From the NCBI GenBank assembly GCA_027625915.1, contig JANTQA010000026.1, positions 6,696,001 through 6,760,000 on the forward strand: a DNA stretch of 64,000 bases. Direction: 5' to 3'. Position 1 is the first letter of the stretch. Every line of letters begins with the position of its first letter. The stretch is from Anaeramoeba flamelloides. Its lineage: Eukaryota > Metamonada > Anaeramoebidae. The position numbers were made by a program, and so were the translations under genes. This document shows, piece by piece, positions 35,936 through 49,530 of this stretch. The notes under the pieces are model-generated. The model made no database searches. It worked only from the letters and a program-made list of their open reading frames with translations, and was not told the origin of the DNA.

Positions 35936-38900
35936 TTAAAATAATTTGACAAATAAGAAAGCAAAAAGGCAGAACAAAGAGAATGCCAAAGATGTTGCAT
36001 TTGATGTTGTGTCATCGGGATCTGGATCTGGGGTTGGTTCCGCATCCTTTGTTAATTCAATTACTGCATAAGGTGTGAAATGGTCGACCTCTCCTGTGAT
36101 AATATAGAATAATGGGTTATAGGAATCTTCTTCGGGTGTGCTTTTGATACATATCCAAAGCTCGTTGTCTTCATCATAATAAGCTAAGCAATAATTGTCT
36201 TCATTTTCTGGGAATCCTTCTTTGTAAATCTTGAGAATGACCTTAATAACGTCTTCAAAGGATGCTTCAACATCTTTAAGAAGATCTAAAACCACGGAGT
36301 GAATTTTTTGCAAGGATCTCTGATTGCTTTCTGTGTCTTGGACTTTTTGTTCTTTGTATTCTTCCAAGATGGAATCTGCAAGAGATTTAATTTGGATCTT
36401 CACGTTGGGCAAATTGGAATCTTCGTTTTGTAAGAATGCTCCAGCGGGGATTTTCAATGAACCAATCAAGGTGTTTTCTGAGAATATGTCGTCAAAGTTT
36501 TCAATGATTTCAGTGACGGAGTCTTCGTCTGCTGAGAGGGTATATTCCATTTCAAATGGGTGCTTTCTAAATAATGGCTTGATACAGTCAATGACTTTAT
36601 CAGCTGTGATACTACCCCAACACTTATATTTGCCATTTTCCATCTCACACTCTTCTGTACATTCACCCTCTGGGCAGAAATCTGGCTCCTTAGATTGACT
36701 AACATATTCATAGCAAACACCATCAACAAGGCAAAATGAATAGAAATCGCTGCATTGCTTTTTTGGAATTTTGTTGCATTTTCCACGTCATCTAAACAGT
36801 AACCCAATGGACACTTCATAAATCACTGGGGGCATTCTTTTGGCTTATTCTCATATTCAACAACACCTGAGCAACTTTTAAGATCAGGGCACAAGACACG
36901 ATGTGTATCATTGCAGTTATTTAAAGTGGCTTACCATCTCCCCTTACTCTGCATTCCTCGCTCCAACATCTCACTTCTAATTTCCCACATTTGAGTACAC
37001 AAGGGCAATCTAATCTTGAAGTTACAGATCTTCCGTTTCGACAATAGGGTGTATATTTAGGACAAGTAATCATTTCGCCACATTCAGAAAAAATCATCAA
37101 CGCATGTGTGATCTGGGCAGACAAATTTCTCATTGCCACAATGTAAATCAGCATACAATTACCCGTGCTTCTCTGACACTCACTGTCTGGACACAAAAAT
37201 GGTGTTTCCTCTGGACATTGATAATTGTTTGGACCATCCTTGGCAGACTTTTGACAAAAACCATCAAAGCATAAGACTTCATCAACTATACATTTGGGCT
37301 ACTCTGGGCATTTTCTTCAAATTGATTCTCTAATAAACAGACTCCTGTCCAACACCTAATTTCGCCACTCATACAGTATTTCAATTGGTCACATGCTTCT
37401 TGGTTGATAGCACAGCACTCCCCAGGGCATCTAATTTTATTTTCTCCGCATTTCATAGCATAATCTTTTTGTCATTCTTCTCAAGAGTCTACAAATCTTT
37501 TTTTTTTCAAATAATAATATTGGATTTTTTTGTGTTAATAATTTTTAATTTTTTTGGACTTTAATTGTTTGTAATTAATTTTAAATTTTTGATTTTTTTA
37601 TTTTTATTTTGTTATTTCCTTTCCAAAAAAGATTTTGAAAAATATTTTTTTCAACAACCTTAATCCAAAAATTTTAAAGTTTAAAAAATATTCCAAAAAT
37701 ATAGGGATAGCATTTAATTTTCCCTTCAGGACATTTAATTGATATTGGACATAATATTATAACTGCAACACACGTTCCTTTTGGACAGTGGATTGGCCTT
37801 GTACATCGACAGAGTTGCTTCTTTTCACATTTAAATCGGTTCCTTGTACAGGTACCGTATTAACATTTTATTGGTGCACCTTCTGGGCAGACAATTTTGT
37901 TTCCACATTGCTCAGGTAATAGGGCACATAACTTTGGATCCTGGGTACATAATTGTATCATCAGGGCATTCTGAAATAGTTGGACATTCTTCTTTGAAAT
38001 ATCTACAGGTTTTATCTGGACATTTGACCATTTCATGTGGACATAGTACATTTTGTGGGAATCTCTCAATAGATGGTGCACATACACCAGATGCTATTTT
38101 TTTTATTATTTTTTTAAATTTTTTATTTTGTTGAATTTTTTTTGTAATAATTTATTATTGAGAATATATTATATAGGAAAATGTCACTTACAACATATAA
38201 CTTCTTCATCTTCACCAGCTTCAAAGACAGGCAATCGTTAATAGACTTTTTTCATTTATTTTTTTTTTTTATTTTTTAAAGTATATTAATGGTTAGGATT
38301 TTCCAATAAAAGATCTTTTTCAAAAAAACAAGGAAAAGTAGTTTTAAATGTATCCCTAAAAATAAAAATCTTTTATTCTATCAACTATCATCTAGTAACT
38401 TTTTAAAACATTTATTTTCATTTATTCATTTAAACAAATGTTGATCTTCATGAATTTCAATATTACTCAAGTATATTTTTATACTTTATTACAAAAAAAT
38501 TCATAACTGATTGGTATTGGTTCAATATATAGAAAACTATATTACCAAAATTGGACTTTAAATGAGGAAAAAGATCCAAGAAAAAATATAAAATATTTGT
38601 ATCCTCAAAAAAAAGTACAAAATTTCAATCACAATTACAAGAAAAAACTTTTTTTGCAAGATTATTTTTTAAAAAGGGAATACAATAGAAATACTATGAA
38701 TAATATTTTAAAACATAAACAAATGCTGTATTTATTTTTTCGTACAAATTAACCCAGTTTAATTAAACTGGGTTAATTAGGACTAATTTAATGATTTTTT
38801 CAATATTCTTTTATGAATAAATTTTCAATTAGTATCCTAAAATCATTTTTTCTACTTTAATCAATTTTTTTTATTTTATTTTATTTTCGTTTTTTTTTAT

Positions 38901-39960
38901 TTTCTTTTTCAAATTTCTTTATTTTTTTATTATTTTTGTTTTTTCTTTTTTAATGGGACCAAATATTTATATTTTCAATTTTTTTTTTGAAATTCCTTTT
39001 TTTTATTTGTTTAATTTTTCATTTTTTTTTTTTTTTAATGAAAAAAAAATTCAAAAAAAAAATGATACAAACCTCAAATTAACATTAAATAATATTTATC
39101 TATTTAAATTTATTTTAAAATGGAAAAACTGTATCTGAAAAAATCTTATTGTAAACTGGATTTGAGTAATAAATTGGAAAAAAAAATAATTGGTAACAAA
39201 TTACCAGTTTTTTTAATAATTTATATAGTTTTCAAGTAAGAACACCAACTTAAAACCAAAAAAATAAATAATGTATTTGTATTAAACACTAAAGAACAAA
39301 GTATTGAGTTAATATCATCTAAATAAAGATAAATTGGTTATTTGAAGATTAAAAGTGTCTATATGTGAAAACATATACTTTAAATAAAAAAAATATACCC
39401 CTTTAACTCTTAAAACTCAGAATTTAATCTTTTCAAGTAGTAATCTATTTTTTGAAATTTGGAAAAACAGGGATTTTTTCAGAATCTTTTGGAAAAGGAA
39501 TTTAATGTAATATTATTTGAGATTTGTTCACATTTATACAAAGAAGGAATTTTCACATTGACACAATTATCAGTAAGAGATTTAATTAAATTGTTTGGAC
39601 AAACAGGAAAATTTGTAATATTTTCATCTTCAGAAGCACAAGAACTGCCACGTCAACTTTTTAGCCCATCTTAAGAACAATCACCACCGTTATTACCTTC
39701 TCCACGATTTTCATCAATACAATAGATCTGGAAATCACATGGCCTTTTTCCTGGTGGACAGCATGGTCGATCTGGACAGTTTTCTTAACTCAAAATACTG
39801 ATACCATTTTCACAAGGGCATTCATTTTCTTGGCAACTCGGTTCAGGTGAACACGAGTTTTTGCCATCTGCAAAAGGATCAGGACATTCGTATCCATCTA
39901 AACACGGTTCTTAACCTTATCACATTGAATAAGTGAAGGAAAGTTTTCTCTATTCTATAG
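35936..39960 (-). pseudogene. Decayed cysteine-rich surface protein gene
   Basis: The 3' part (36643-35936) is an intact frame of 235 codons. It ends in an acidic Pro/Asp stalk and a hydrophobic tail (SLAFSLFCLFAFLFVKLF) that looks like a GPI-anchor signal. A segment ending GEVDHFTPYAVIE recalls the end of GAIN-like extracellular domains. Upstream the minus strand encodes blocks of C-P-x-G-x-C and KCG....RC type (KCGENKIRCPGECC, LKCGKLEVRCW, and near 39700-39900 PCLDGYECPDP and NCPDRPCCPPGKRPC), but these lie in changing frames with in-frame TGA, TAG and TAA codons: at least seven breaks. Some gaps, such as a GTAAGC at about 36934 and AT-rich stretches at 37500-37700 and 38100-38240, may be introns. 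The original was probably an extracellular, anchored, cysteine-rich receptor or adhesin. No close family is named. Confidence 0.7.
38747..38778. repeat. Perfect 32-base palindrome
   Basis: AATTAACCCAGTTT, AATT and the exact inverse of the first part form an uninterrupted palindrome. It could form a cruciform and lies in an AT-rich gap within the decayed cysteine-rich gene. Confidence 0.85.
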
Positions 39961-42852
39961 AATTTTAATATTTTTTTTTTTTGGATTTCTTGAATTAATA
40001 GGAAAAAATATTAAAAAACTGTAAAAAATTGAAACTTACAATTAGTTTTTGAAAATAAAAAACTTTTTTATATATTTTATTCATCCATTTTCAAATTGTT
40101 TCAAGAAAACAAATATCTTTGACTTTCGATCCTTAACAAAGAAAAAATTATAAATTTCCAAAATTTTTTTATAAAAATCCAAATCTAAAAGTACCTGTTG
40201 AAAAGTCACTCGATTGTATATCCAAGTATTATTGAGTGAAAGGTAAGAGTTAAACATAATTTATCATAATCAGGACACAAGGTTCAATACGAGGTATACA
40301 AAATCGATTTAAAATTTGCCCAGTTTTTGATTAACAAATTTTTCACTTTTTTTTTATTATCAAAACCTTGAAAAATCCAAAAAATTACTATTTTTTGGCT
40401 TTTCTTAGAGATTTAATCTATAAATAAATATATATATATATATATATATGCATAATTTTGTTTTGTTATATTGTATTTCAGTAATCACAGAGTATAAAAG
40501 TCAGAGAATCCCAAACTGAAATAGACTTAACCAAACACAACCAATTGAACCAGGAAGAAAAAAAAGGAAGCACTTTGAAATCATATGGGGTAGACTTAAA
40601 TCGAGGTTTCAGTACAATCCACCAAATTGTTACTCTGGAGAGTTAATTTTGCCCGAACAAGTTTTAAGAAACTTGTCAAAAAAAAATGAATAAAAAAAAA
40701 TGAAAATTCAAAAAGAAAATCTTGAAAATAAATTTTAATTCTTAAAACTCAAACTCCAGAGGCAACAAATCCACAAAATTTAACGTTAACCTAAAAGTAG
40801 AAAAATATTTCATTGGATCTATCGTTATTGAAATATTTAGATCTCCTTAATACCAAAATTATGTGGGTCATTAAAAAAACTTCTTACATTCAAGGAAATA
40901 ACCACAACCTATTCAAAATTTTGTGTTCAAAAAAAAAAAATCTTTCAAACTAAGTTTTTACCTATTAATTTATTTTAATTTTCTCTCATATATGTCTTAT
41001 TTATCAATCTCTTGTTCAATTTTTTGTTATTTTATAAATTTTTTCATTTCTAATTTTAATGAAAGACTATCCGTGGAGCTTTAATTTTATATACATTCTA
41101 AAAACAAAGTAAAAAAATCATATCTAAATTTAAATTTTCAGTGGAACATGGCTTAATTTTGTTGAAACAGTTCTTTACAATTATTAAAATAAAAATAATA
41201 TTTTAACAATAATTTATTCAGAAATAGGGATTTATTGTATGTAATTAATTACTTTTAAACTATTATTTGATCAGAATTGTAAAAAAATATAATAATTATG
41301 AATACTTCTTTCAATATTATTAATCAATAATATAAATTTCTTTCAGTCAAACTTTTTATAGTTGTTGTTAATTTCCATAACTCATTACTTGTACTTTAAT
41401 CTTTTTAAAGATTAATCTTTGTTTTGACTCGATAGCTCAATATAAAAACTTGAAAGTTTGTAAACGCATTTGTTAAAATTGGATTTTGTTTGTATAACAC
41501 CAAATAAGAATGGGATTTAAGGGGGTTATTTGTTTATTCTCATCAAAATTTTGACGAGAAAGAAACTACTCATTGTTCGAAAATTTACTTGATTAATTAT
41601 TTTTTCATTCGTGTTTTTGACATATCTATTTTAAAGAGGTAATCTTTTTTGTTTGGTTCTTGTTAAAGAAATGAATTGTCAAAAATATACACCTTCTATA
41701 GTCTATTTTATTGATTTACATTTTGATTAATTTCAAAAATCCATCTAAACACGATTCTCAATTCCATACATTATTTAAAAAAACTAAAAATTTTTAGAAA
41801 ATAAAAAAATTCCAAAAATTGATTATTTTAAGATATGTCTATGATTTATCTATATTCTTTTCACAAACAAAACAGCGAAAATGAGATTTTCGTTTCAATA
41901 TCCAATTACACTCAAAAATATTTCCAGGCAAGTTCTGATAATTAAAATTGTTAAAAATTGGAAAATCTTTATATTTACTTAAATTTATTTATAAAGAGAT
42001 AGGTTTTGGTGCTCGTTATTTTAAAGTTTTTAAAAGTTAATTTTTTTTTTAATTGGTAATCATTTTATCAAATTTTTTTAGAAATAAAGAAAATCATGTT
42101 TCATTATTTAAAAAAAATATATAAAAAAAATATAATTTCTAAATAATTGGTGTATTTAAAAATTAGTGATATTAAAAAAAAAATTTCAAAAGTCTCTTTA
42201 AAATTGTTGAAAAACTCGGATAGAAAAATTTTCAGAACTTTATTTAAATTTTTTTTTTTCACAGTTTTTTTCCAAAAATATTTGATCAAAAAACTATCAA
42301 CTCGTTATGTTAATTTCATTCTCTTTTAAAGTTTCTTCAAATAAAATTTACCTAAAGTACAATTTACTCGCTTTTTTATTTACCAATTCAATTTTGTGTT
42401 CTAAAAACATCTAAAAATCGTTGATTGGAATTTATTAAAAATTTGTTGTTTATTTGATAGATCATTTTAGAATTGCCAAATATAATCTTCATTTATCTTT
42501 TCAAATTTTATTATTTGTGGTTTTCTTTTCGTTTTTAATAATTGTGTTTGTGTACTTGATTTTAATCTTTTATATTTTAGCATATAAAGTACATTCCGGT
42601 CGAGTTATTATTTTCAAATCAAAAGAATTGAAAATATTTCAAAAGGACAGCAACTTGCCCAACATAACACCAAAGAAAAATTTTCAAAAAAGAGTTTTTT
42701 TTTTGATTCAAAGTTTATTTGTTTATTTTTAAAAAGTAAGTTTCCTGTTTCTTTTAAATGTGATCGTAGAGAAAAAAAAATAAAAGTTTTTTGGAAAATT
42801 TGATATTTTCAAATTTGTTTTTCAAGGCAAGTGTTCTTCAAAGAAGCTCAAC
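39961..42852. other. AT-rich intergenic interval
   Basis: There is a TA microsatellite at about 40430-40449. A short open stretch at about 40540-40692 (plus; contains FEIIWGRLKSRFQYNPPNCY and ends in a stop) could be a terminal exon of something unrecognised. A hydrophobic 92-codon frame at 42454-42732 is unassigned. Confidence 0.45.
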
Positions 42853-43067
42853 TTAATTTTTAACAACTTCCATTTCTTTTTCTTGATTTTTTTTCTTTTC
42901 CATTTTTGCTTTCAGTGTACCTTTTCGAACAAATTTTAAATTCTTAGCATATGGAAGATACATTCCTTTTTTGGTTCTGTGCTTTTTGTCTTTTTGGTTT
43001 TTTTGATCCCGTTTCTGTGGTGTTTTCGATTTTGGTTGTGGTTTGAGTGGTTTCTTCTTTTGGTCAT
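42853..43067 (-). CDS. RPL29: Ribosomal protein eL29 with one apparent frame break
   Basis: The start MTKRRNHSNHNQNRKHHRNG is the hallmark N terminus of eL29 of the large ribosomal subunit (family pattern MAKSKNHTNHNQ..KAHRNGIKKP). It begins at ATG 43067. After GIKK the frame must shift by one base within a stretch of A runs (about 42975-43003). The next frame then gives HRTKKGMYLPYAKNLKFVRK, which fits the family (KGM.PKFLRNQRFAKK), and stops at 42853. The span of 215 bases is one short of a multiple of three, so one base is missing relative to a 71-residue protein, a normal size for the family. The likeliest reason is a homopolymer deletion in the sequence or allele; an intronless retrocopy is the alternative. 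Confidence 0.75.
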
Positions 43068-45204
43068 CTATGTTTTGTTTTTTTTTCTAAAAAAATATTG
43101 TGTGAAATTGAAAAAAGAATTAAAAAGCAAATTTTGGAGTAAAAAAAAAAAATTTCGTGATTGAAAGGTTTGAAATTAACGATCAATTAGAATTGGAAAT
43201 TCTTTCACAAAAAAACTGAAGTGAAACAGAAATAATGTTTCACTTTTTTTAACACTTTGTTGTTTGAAATTTTGTTTTTTGTTTTTTATCTTTTTTGTTT
43301 TGTTGATCCTTTTGTTTTTGGTTGAAGGATCTTTGAAATAATTTTGATGTTAAATTTAATGAGGTGTGAAAAAAAAAGTGTGTGTTTGTTTTGTTGCATG
43401 AAAGAATGGTTTAAAAAAAGAAGAATTTTACTTTGGAGAATCTGCAAAAAATGAAATCTTTAAAAATAAATTTCAAATTGTTTTTATATCTCGAAGCGTT
43501 TTTCAAAGTTATTTTTAATCAAAATAAAAACCCATTGTATTAAAGTCAAATCTAAAAAGGAAATTTCAAAATCTTTGGAAATAAAAGCTTTTTGATCAAT
43601 TGTGTTAAATTGAAGTGTTTGAAATTTAAATGTGATAAAATTTCGTCTGTTTAGCTTTTTTTCAATTCTCAAAAATAATTTTTCATTTCAAATTCAAAGT
43701 TGCAAAAGAGACACAATATATATACTTCAAAAAAATAACACAATTAGATGAAATCACAAATTTTACTTTTATTTCAAAAATTTCTTGTTAAAATTGAAAC
43801 AACAAAAAGTGAAAATTTACTCGCATTTATTCTTTAAAATACCAATAATAGTAAAATTTACTAAAAATTCTCTTCAACTTTTAGAGATAAAGATAGATTA
43901 TAGATTAAAAATTAATCGTTTTAGTAAGATAAATAGTTTAAATATTCTAAATTGATGAATTTTCGTCTGTGATAAATATATAAATCAAAATGATACCCAA
44001 ATCTTCAAAAACTTCTCAAAACTCAAGACTAGAAATTTACAAAAATAATTCTTCTGTTAATTATTATTTGTATAAATTAAAAATTCATAAGAAAACATCT
44101 TTTGTGATAATTACTTTATTTAATCATTATTTATATAAAAAGATATTTTTATTTTTTTATTTTTTCCTTTTTTATAATTTTAGCAAAATTTTATGTTTAA
44201 ATTATGTGACTTCCATGGCAAATTTTGTTGATAAAAGTGTTAATGTTAATTTAATGTAAATTAAAAATTATAAAACACCTTCTCAAATTAAATGATATCC
44301 AGATCTATTAAATTGGTATAATAATTTGAATTTAAATTTATATACATCATTTTAAATATCTAAGGAATTTTTGAAATTTTTTTCAAGTTTTTCATTTTTG
44401 CAGAATTTAATATTTTTTGAAAAGTTTTCTTTTGTTATCGGTGTGAGGGCTCACATATAAATGTGATGTAGAGAAGAAATTCTGATGTAAAACACCTCTT
44501 TTAAAAAAAGTACACACATTATTAAAACGTAAAACTTTTCAAACAGTTTTAATTCTAACAGAACCTTAAGTAAAAAAAAAAACTTTCCTGACTTTTTTAA
44601 AATTACTTTATCAGGAAGAAATTTTACTTTCCTGTCAGTTTCTAACTGATTTTAAAGATTTGAGGTTTTTTTTTGATTTCTAAATTTTAAAGTTTTTCAA
44701 GTATATTTAAATAAGAATGAATACAAAAAACCCTAAAAACTAGAGAAATATTAAAAAAGTTTTGGTTCATAATTCGTTATAAAAATTTGAAAATTCACAA
44801 ATAATCTCAAAATAATCTCAAAATATATTCTGGTTTTATTTGATTATTTGACGTGAAGGTCTTCTAGAACAATTAAAAATCGCTTTTTATTTTGAAACTT
44901 TGATTAAAATTTTCTGTAAAAGTTATTATAACCTCAATAAATAACTTGTTAAACATGAAACATCTGATTTTGAACTGAAAAATTTCTTCAAACCTGAAAA
45001 TAAACAATATTTTGGGAAAGATTGTATTACTCATCATATAAATTTAGCTTGTATTCAGAATATATATATCAACTTAACCCATTAGTTATTTTTAATACCC
45101 TTAAGATGAAACTGAAATTCCAAGAATTAGAATAGTATTAAATCCATTAGTTACTTCAGTCTAGCTACAATTCATAAATTAATGGATTATTTAAAACCGC
45201 AATA

Positions 45205-45401
45205 CAGTCAGTTTCACTTTTAAGGCACAAACTTTCAACGGAATTTCCGGCACAAAAAAATCTCAAATTAAGGCACAAAATTTGGAATTTTTTTTTTTAC
45301 AATTTATTTTTACTAGAATTTGAATTTTGTGCTTTAATTTGAGATTTTTTTTGTACCTTAAATTTCGTTGAAAGTTTGTGCCTTAAAAGTGAAACTGACT
45401 G
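45205..45401. mobile_element. MITE, 197 bp, nearly full palindrome, TA-flanked
   Basis: CAGTCAGTTTCACTTTTAAG... and its inverse ...CTTAAAAGTGAAACTGACTG lie between TA dinucleotides (45203-45204, 45402-45403). Inner GGCACAA/TTGTGCC motifs recur as in the element at 14166-14379. The CAGT end is typical of Tc1/mariner-type elements. Confidence 0.8.
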
Positions 45402-45557
45402 TAATAATTATAATGTTTTTAACTAGTCAGAATAGTTTTTTTTTATTTGTATTTTTTACTTGCTGATATTTGAATTCTAAAGGGGAAAAATTACAACTCC
45501 ATTTTCAATTTCAAATTTCAAATCAAGCCTGAAATCGCACTCTTTTTCATTGAAAAC

Positions 45558-45588
<31 letters not shown>

Positions 45589-46434
45589 TTCATTTTCTAA
45601 TAAATAAAAGTTATACTTTTTTTGAATTTATTAAATTGACTTGATTTTTGATAAATTCTATGAAAAGTGATTTTATTTAGATCTTGTATCTAATTTTTTA
45701 AATAATCTTGATCTACAAATATTTTTACATTTTTGAAATTCATCTGATGACTGATAAAATTAGATTAATTAAATTAATATTAAAATGATAAAATTTCAAA
45801 GAGGATACTGAATCAAATCATTCAATATTGAAAATTCTCTTTGATTTAGAAAAGATCTACAATAGTATTTTTAAATAATTTGATAAATATTTGGGATTAA
45901 AAAATTTAAATATTTACGGATTTATCAAAAAAACAACAGTATTTGAAATTAATTGAAGAAAAATTGATCGTACAACACACTCCGCCTATTATTTCACTCT
46001 AACAATACTTGTATTAAAATAAAAATAGTCTAGAAATCGAGTTACAAGTTAATTTTTAGAAATTAAAATTGATCCAATGGGGTTTTATCAAAAAAGAATA
46101 CCTAAACAATTTTCGAACAAACCTTAAATCAATAAAAAAAAACTTAATGACCCAATTTTAGTTCCAGATTTAAAATTTTTATTGATCATCCTTTGAGAAA
46201 ATGACTCTAATTTAATTTATAAATGAAATTTAGGTTGAAAAGTTTGATTTTTTTTTCCAAATAATCTTGACATTTTGCTTGAAATTAAAATTCTCAAGAG
46301 AAAATTTTAACCAATTTTTTTTTTATAATTTATAAAAAAATCAATTATTGTCGATTAAAAATCAACACGGTTTCAACAAAAAAAATACTCTATTCCAAAT
46401 CTTTTTCTCAAATTTCAATCCCTTACCTGGAAAA

Positions 46435-49400
46435 TTTTCAGTAAAAATGAAAAAAACTTGACAATCAAAAACTGCTGAATAAATAAAAGTGAAGGCTTTT
46501 TTTAATGATTTTGTCAAAATTCAAACTTTTTTAAAGTTTCTGTTTTCAAACAGGTCTTTGAATTTAGAACAGGGTAAATTTTTTCACTTTATAATTTCAA
46601 ACGATTGAGCAGAGTGTTAAACAAAAACAAAGATTAGAAGAATATTTCCGCCAATTTCATCAGTTTAAGCAATGTTGAGTTTTTACTTTAAATTTCTTAG
46701 CGAATTTATTTTTTCAAATTCAAAGCTATCAAACCAAAACATAAAGTGATAAAATTCCAAGAATGGGGGGTACAAAGGTTTAAATTTTCATCCCAACCTC
46801 AATTGTTAATCTTAAAAATTTTTACACTTGTCCCAAAAGGATCTTTTTTAAAAATTTTCATTCACAGATATATAATTAAAATCGTATTGTAAAGCAAAAA
46901 AAAGAGATAATGCACTACAAGGAAAATTTTTTCAAAAAAAAATCTCCAAATTTTGTATTTTTGAAATACACTCATATAAGAAACATTATTATACAAAACA
47001 ATTTTCAATGAGGTTTACAAATTTAATAGATATTAATAGGAATTGAAAAAAAAAATGAAATTTTTCAGTAATATTTTTTTCATTTTTAATTGTAAAATTT
47101 TTGAATTTTTTAATTGACTTAGTAGAGAGATAATTTTCAAGTATTTTTTTAATAGTATAAAAGGAAACATATTTTTCAATTTGAAAATAGTACAAAATAT
47201 TTCAATCAAAAGATATTGCTCAATTAAATTGAAAATCTGATTTTTTATCTGTTTTTGGAATATTTTTTATAATTTTATTTTTTTCCATGTTTGAGTTTTT
47301 ATATACGTTCCCTGTTGTTTTCTGCAAATTGCTTTAACATATATTCTTTTTTCAATCTTAATGTTCAATCAAAAATTAATTCATTTCAACTTGTTCCAAT
47401 ATAAAAATCCCCTGAAAATAGGTGTTTTTTTCAAAAGTCGGTATTTTTGAAAAGGGGGGTATTCAGATTTTCAAGAGTTTAATAGCTATCCTTTTTTTAT
47501 TACATAAAATTATGATAACTTTGAAAAAATAATTTATAAAAGAAGTATAACTTAAATCCAATGTATAGTTTTGGCTAACTTTAATTTTAGGAATTTAAAT
47601 TTTCCTTGTAGTTTGATAATATCAAAAATTAATCATTTAATTGTAAACATTTTGTAAAACTGATCAAAACCACCTGAATTTTTTGAAGACAATAAGAATT
47701 CAAAGGGGAATAAATTCAATCAAAAACTATAGTATTGACAGAGTTTTTCAAAATATCAATTTCTTCAATATCATTCCAATATTTGTATTAAAAATCAAAT
47801 TCTTTATTTTTGATTTGATATAAGAAGGCAAAAAAGAGTCAAAAAGTTCATTTTTTGATCAATTCATATCAGGCAAATTATGACTATCAGAGACAACACT
47901 TAGTTAATAATCAGAATTATTTTGAGAGTAAATGAGAAAAATTTGATTCTTGTTAAGAAAAAGCAATTGTGAAAATGATCACATTTCAGATTTTTTGATT
48001 TTTCTTTATAAATCTTAATATAACTTTATTTTTTTAAAAATAGCATTGAATAACTAGATTAAAGATTAAAGGCATTCAGGAATCTTTTCAAAAATCAAAG
48101 AAACACCACCAAGATTTCCAAATTTTTAAAATAATATTAAAAATGGCCAAGATAAAAAATAGTGAGATTTCTTCATTACAATAAAGATTTAGTTTTATCA
48201 TAAAAATAAGGATTTTTCAAGACAATCTTCTGGGACTATCTTGATGAAATTGATTTCAAAGTTTAATACTTTCGATGGTATTTTACAAAAAAGGTTTTAA
48301 TTCCCTTTTGAATTCATATTATCTTCAAAAAATTTTGGTGGTTTTGATCTCTTTCTTTATTATTGGTTCTTAAATAATTAATTTTTGTCAAAACAAGTTA
48401 TCCTCATTTTGTCCTTAGCCCTTTAATAAAGACACCTTCTCTATTTGAATTTTAAAAATTAGAGAAAAAGAATTCCTCTAAATAATTGATATTTGATTGA
48501 TCAATCTTCATTTTTTGATTAGATAATTGACATTAATAATCTTTCATGGTTTTTAATATTTGAGGAGACTCTTTTTCTTTAATTAGGTTTTCGATTATTT
48601 TTGATTCACAATTCCCAAAATATTGATAAATTGTCATTAGGTGACTTATTTAAAATTATCGGTTAAATTCAAAAAATAAAAGCTTTTCGTAAAAAAAAAT
48701 TTTCTAAAAATCTACTCGATGAGTGACTATCATTTTTTTTATCCTGTATTACTGGATCAAGAATTTGATTTGGAAGTTTTTATCATAAAAAAATCAAAGT
48801 TAATCAATCAATAAAAGAGATGAACTGCTAAATCCAATCAATCTTTTTATTTCATGAAAAATCTAAAAAATCTGATATTTCATTATTTAAAGGGGAAAAA
48901 TTTTTCACTTCCATCTCCTGATTTTTATTACATAAATTGAGTTCTCAATGAAGTTGTGGGTTGATGAGTTCTCGATAGAAAAAGGGAATTGTAAACCACA
49001 TAAAAAATTATGATCATTCTAATTCAAAAACTAGATGTAGTAAAAAACTTTTCCAAATGAAAAATATGAGTTTAATCTTCAAATTGTAGAACCTTATTTT
49101 CTTTTCAATCCGTTAACTAGTTTGATTTTGAAAAATTAGAAAACGATTTGATTTTTAATAAAGTGAAGATCATCCTTATAATTCGAGAAAGAATTTAATA
49201 TTTAATCTTTTCCTCTATTTTGTCCGAAAAGTTTTCACTTTACTGGTTTTTGATGAGTAAAAGATAAAAATTTTCAATTTATTTACAATTCCCTTTTTCA
49301 AATAGAGACTCAAATTACACCCCACTTCTATTAAAACTCTTTTTAATATTGAAATTATAGAAAAGGAAGTGAAAATTTTTACGCTTTACTTAATTCAAAG

Positions 49401-49530
49401 ACCTGTTTGAAAACAGAAACTATAAAAATGATTTAATTTTATCGCAACCATTATTAAAAAGCTTTCACTATTATTTATTCAGCAGTTTTTGATGGACAAG
49501 TTTTTTTTACTCTTAGTTTTTAATGGAAAA
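46435..49530. repeat. Degenerate inverted repeat spanning about 3.1 kb
   Basis: 46450-46610 matches the inverse of 49365-49525 (both hold CAAAAACTGCTGAATAAATA and TTCTGTTTTCAAACAGGTC). 47660-47745 matches the inverse of 48265-48350 (GATCAAAACCACC, AATTTTTTGAAGA). Matching pairs share a common centre near 48000, so they are one structure with arms of about 1.5 kb. Other parts of the arms are too diverged to follow by eye. Confidence 0.55.

Noticed and set aside
36466-37500. In-frame TGA at positions where cysteine would be expected, suggesting UGA recoding to Cys or Sec
   Set aside because: The same gene also has TAA and TAG codons and several frame changes, and the intact genes in the window show no internal TGA. 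Decay explains all of this more simply.
39459-39674. Plus-strand 71-codon frame
   Set aside because: The minus strand here gives cysteine-containing text continuous with the decayed surface gene, so this frame is a shadow.
42975-43003. Programmed -1 frameshifting in eL29
   Set aside because: The A run is not in the proper slippery-heptamer phase and no such mechanism is known for eL29. A missing base is simpler.
42979-43164. Plus-strand hydrophobic frame
   Set aside because: It is antisense to eL29.
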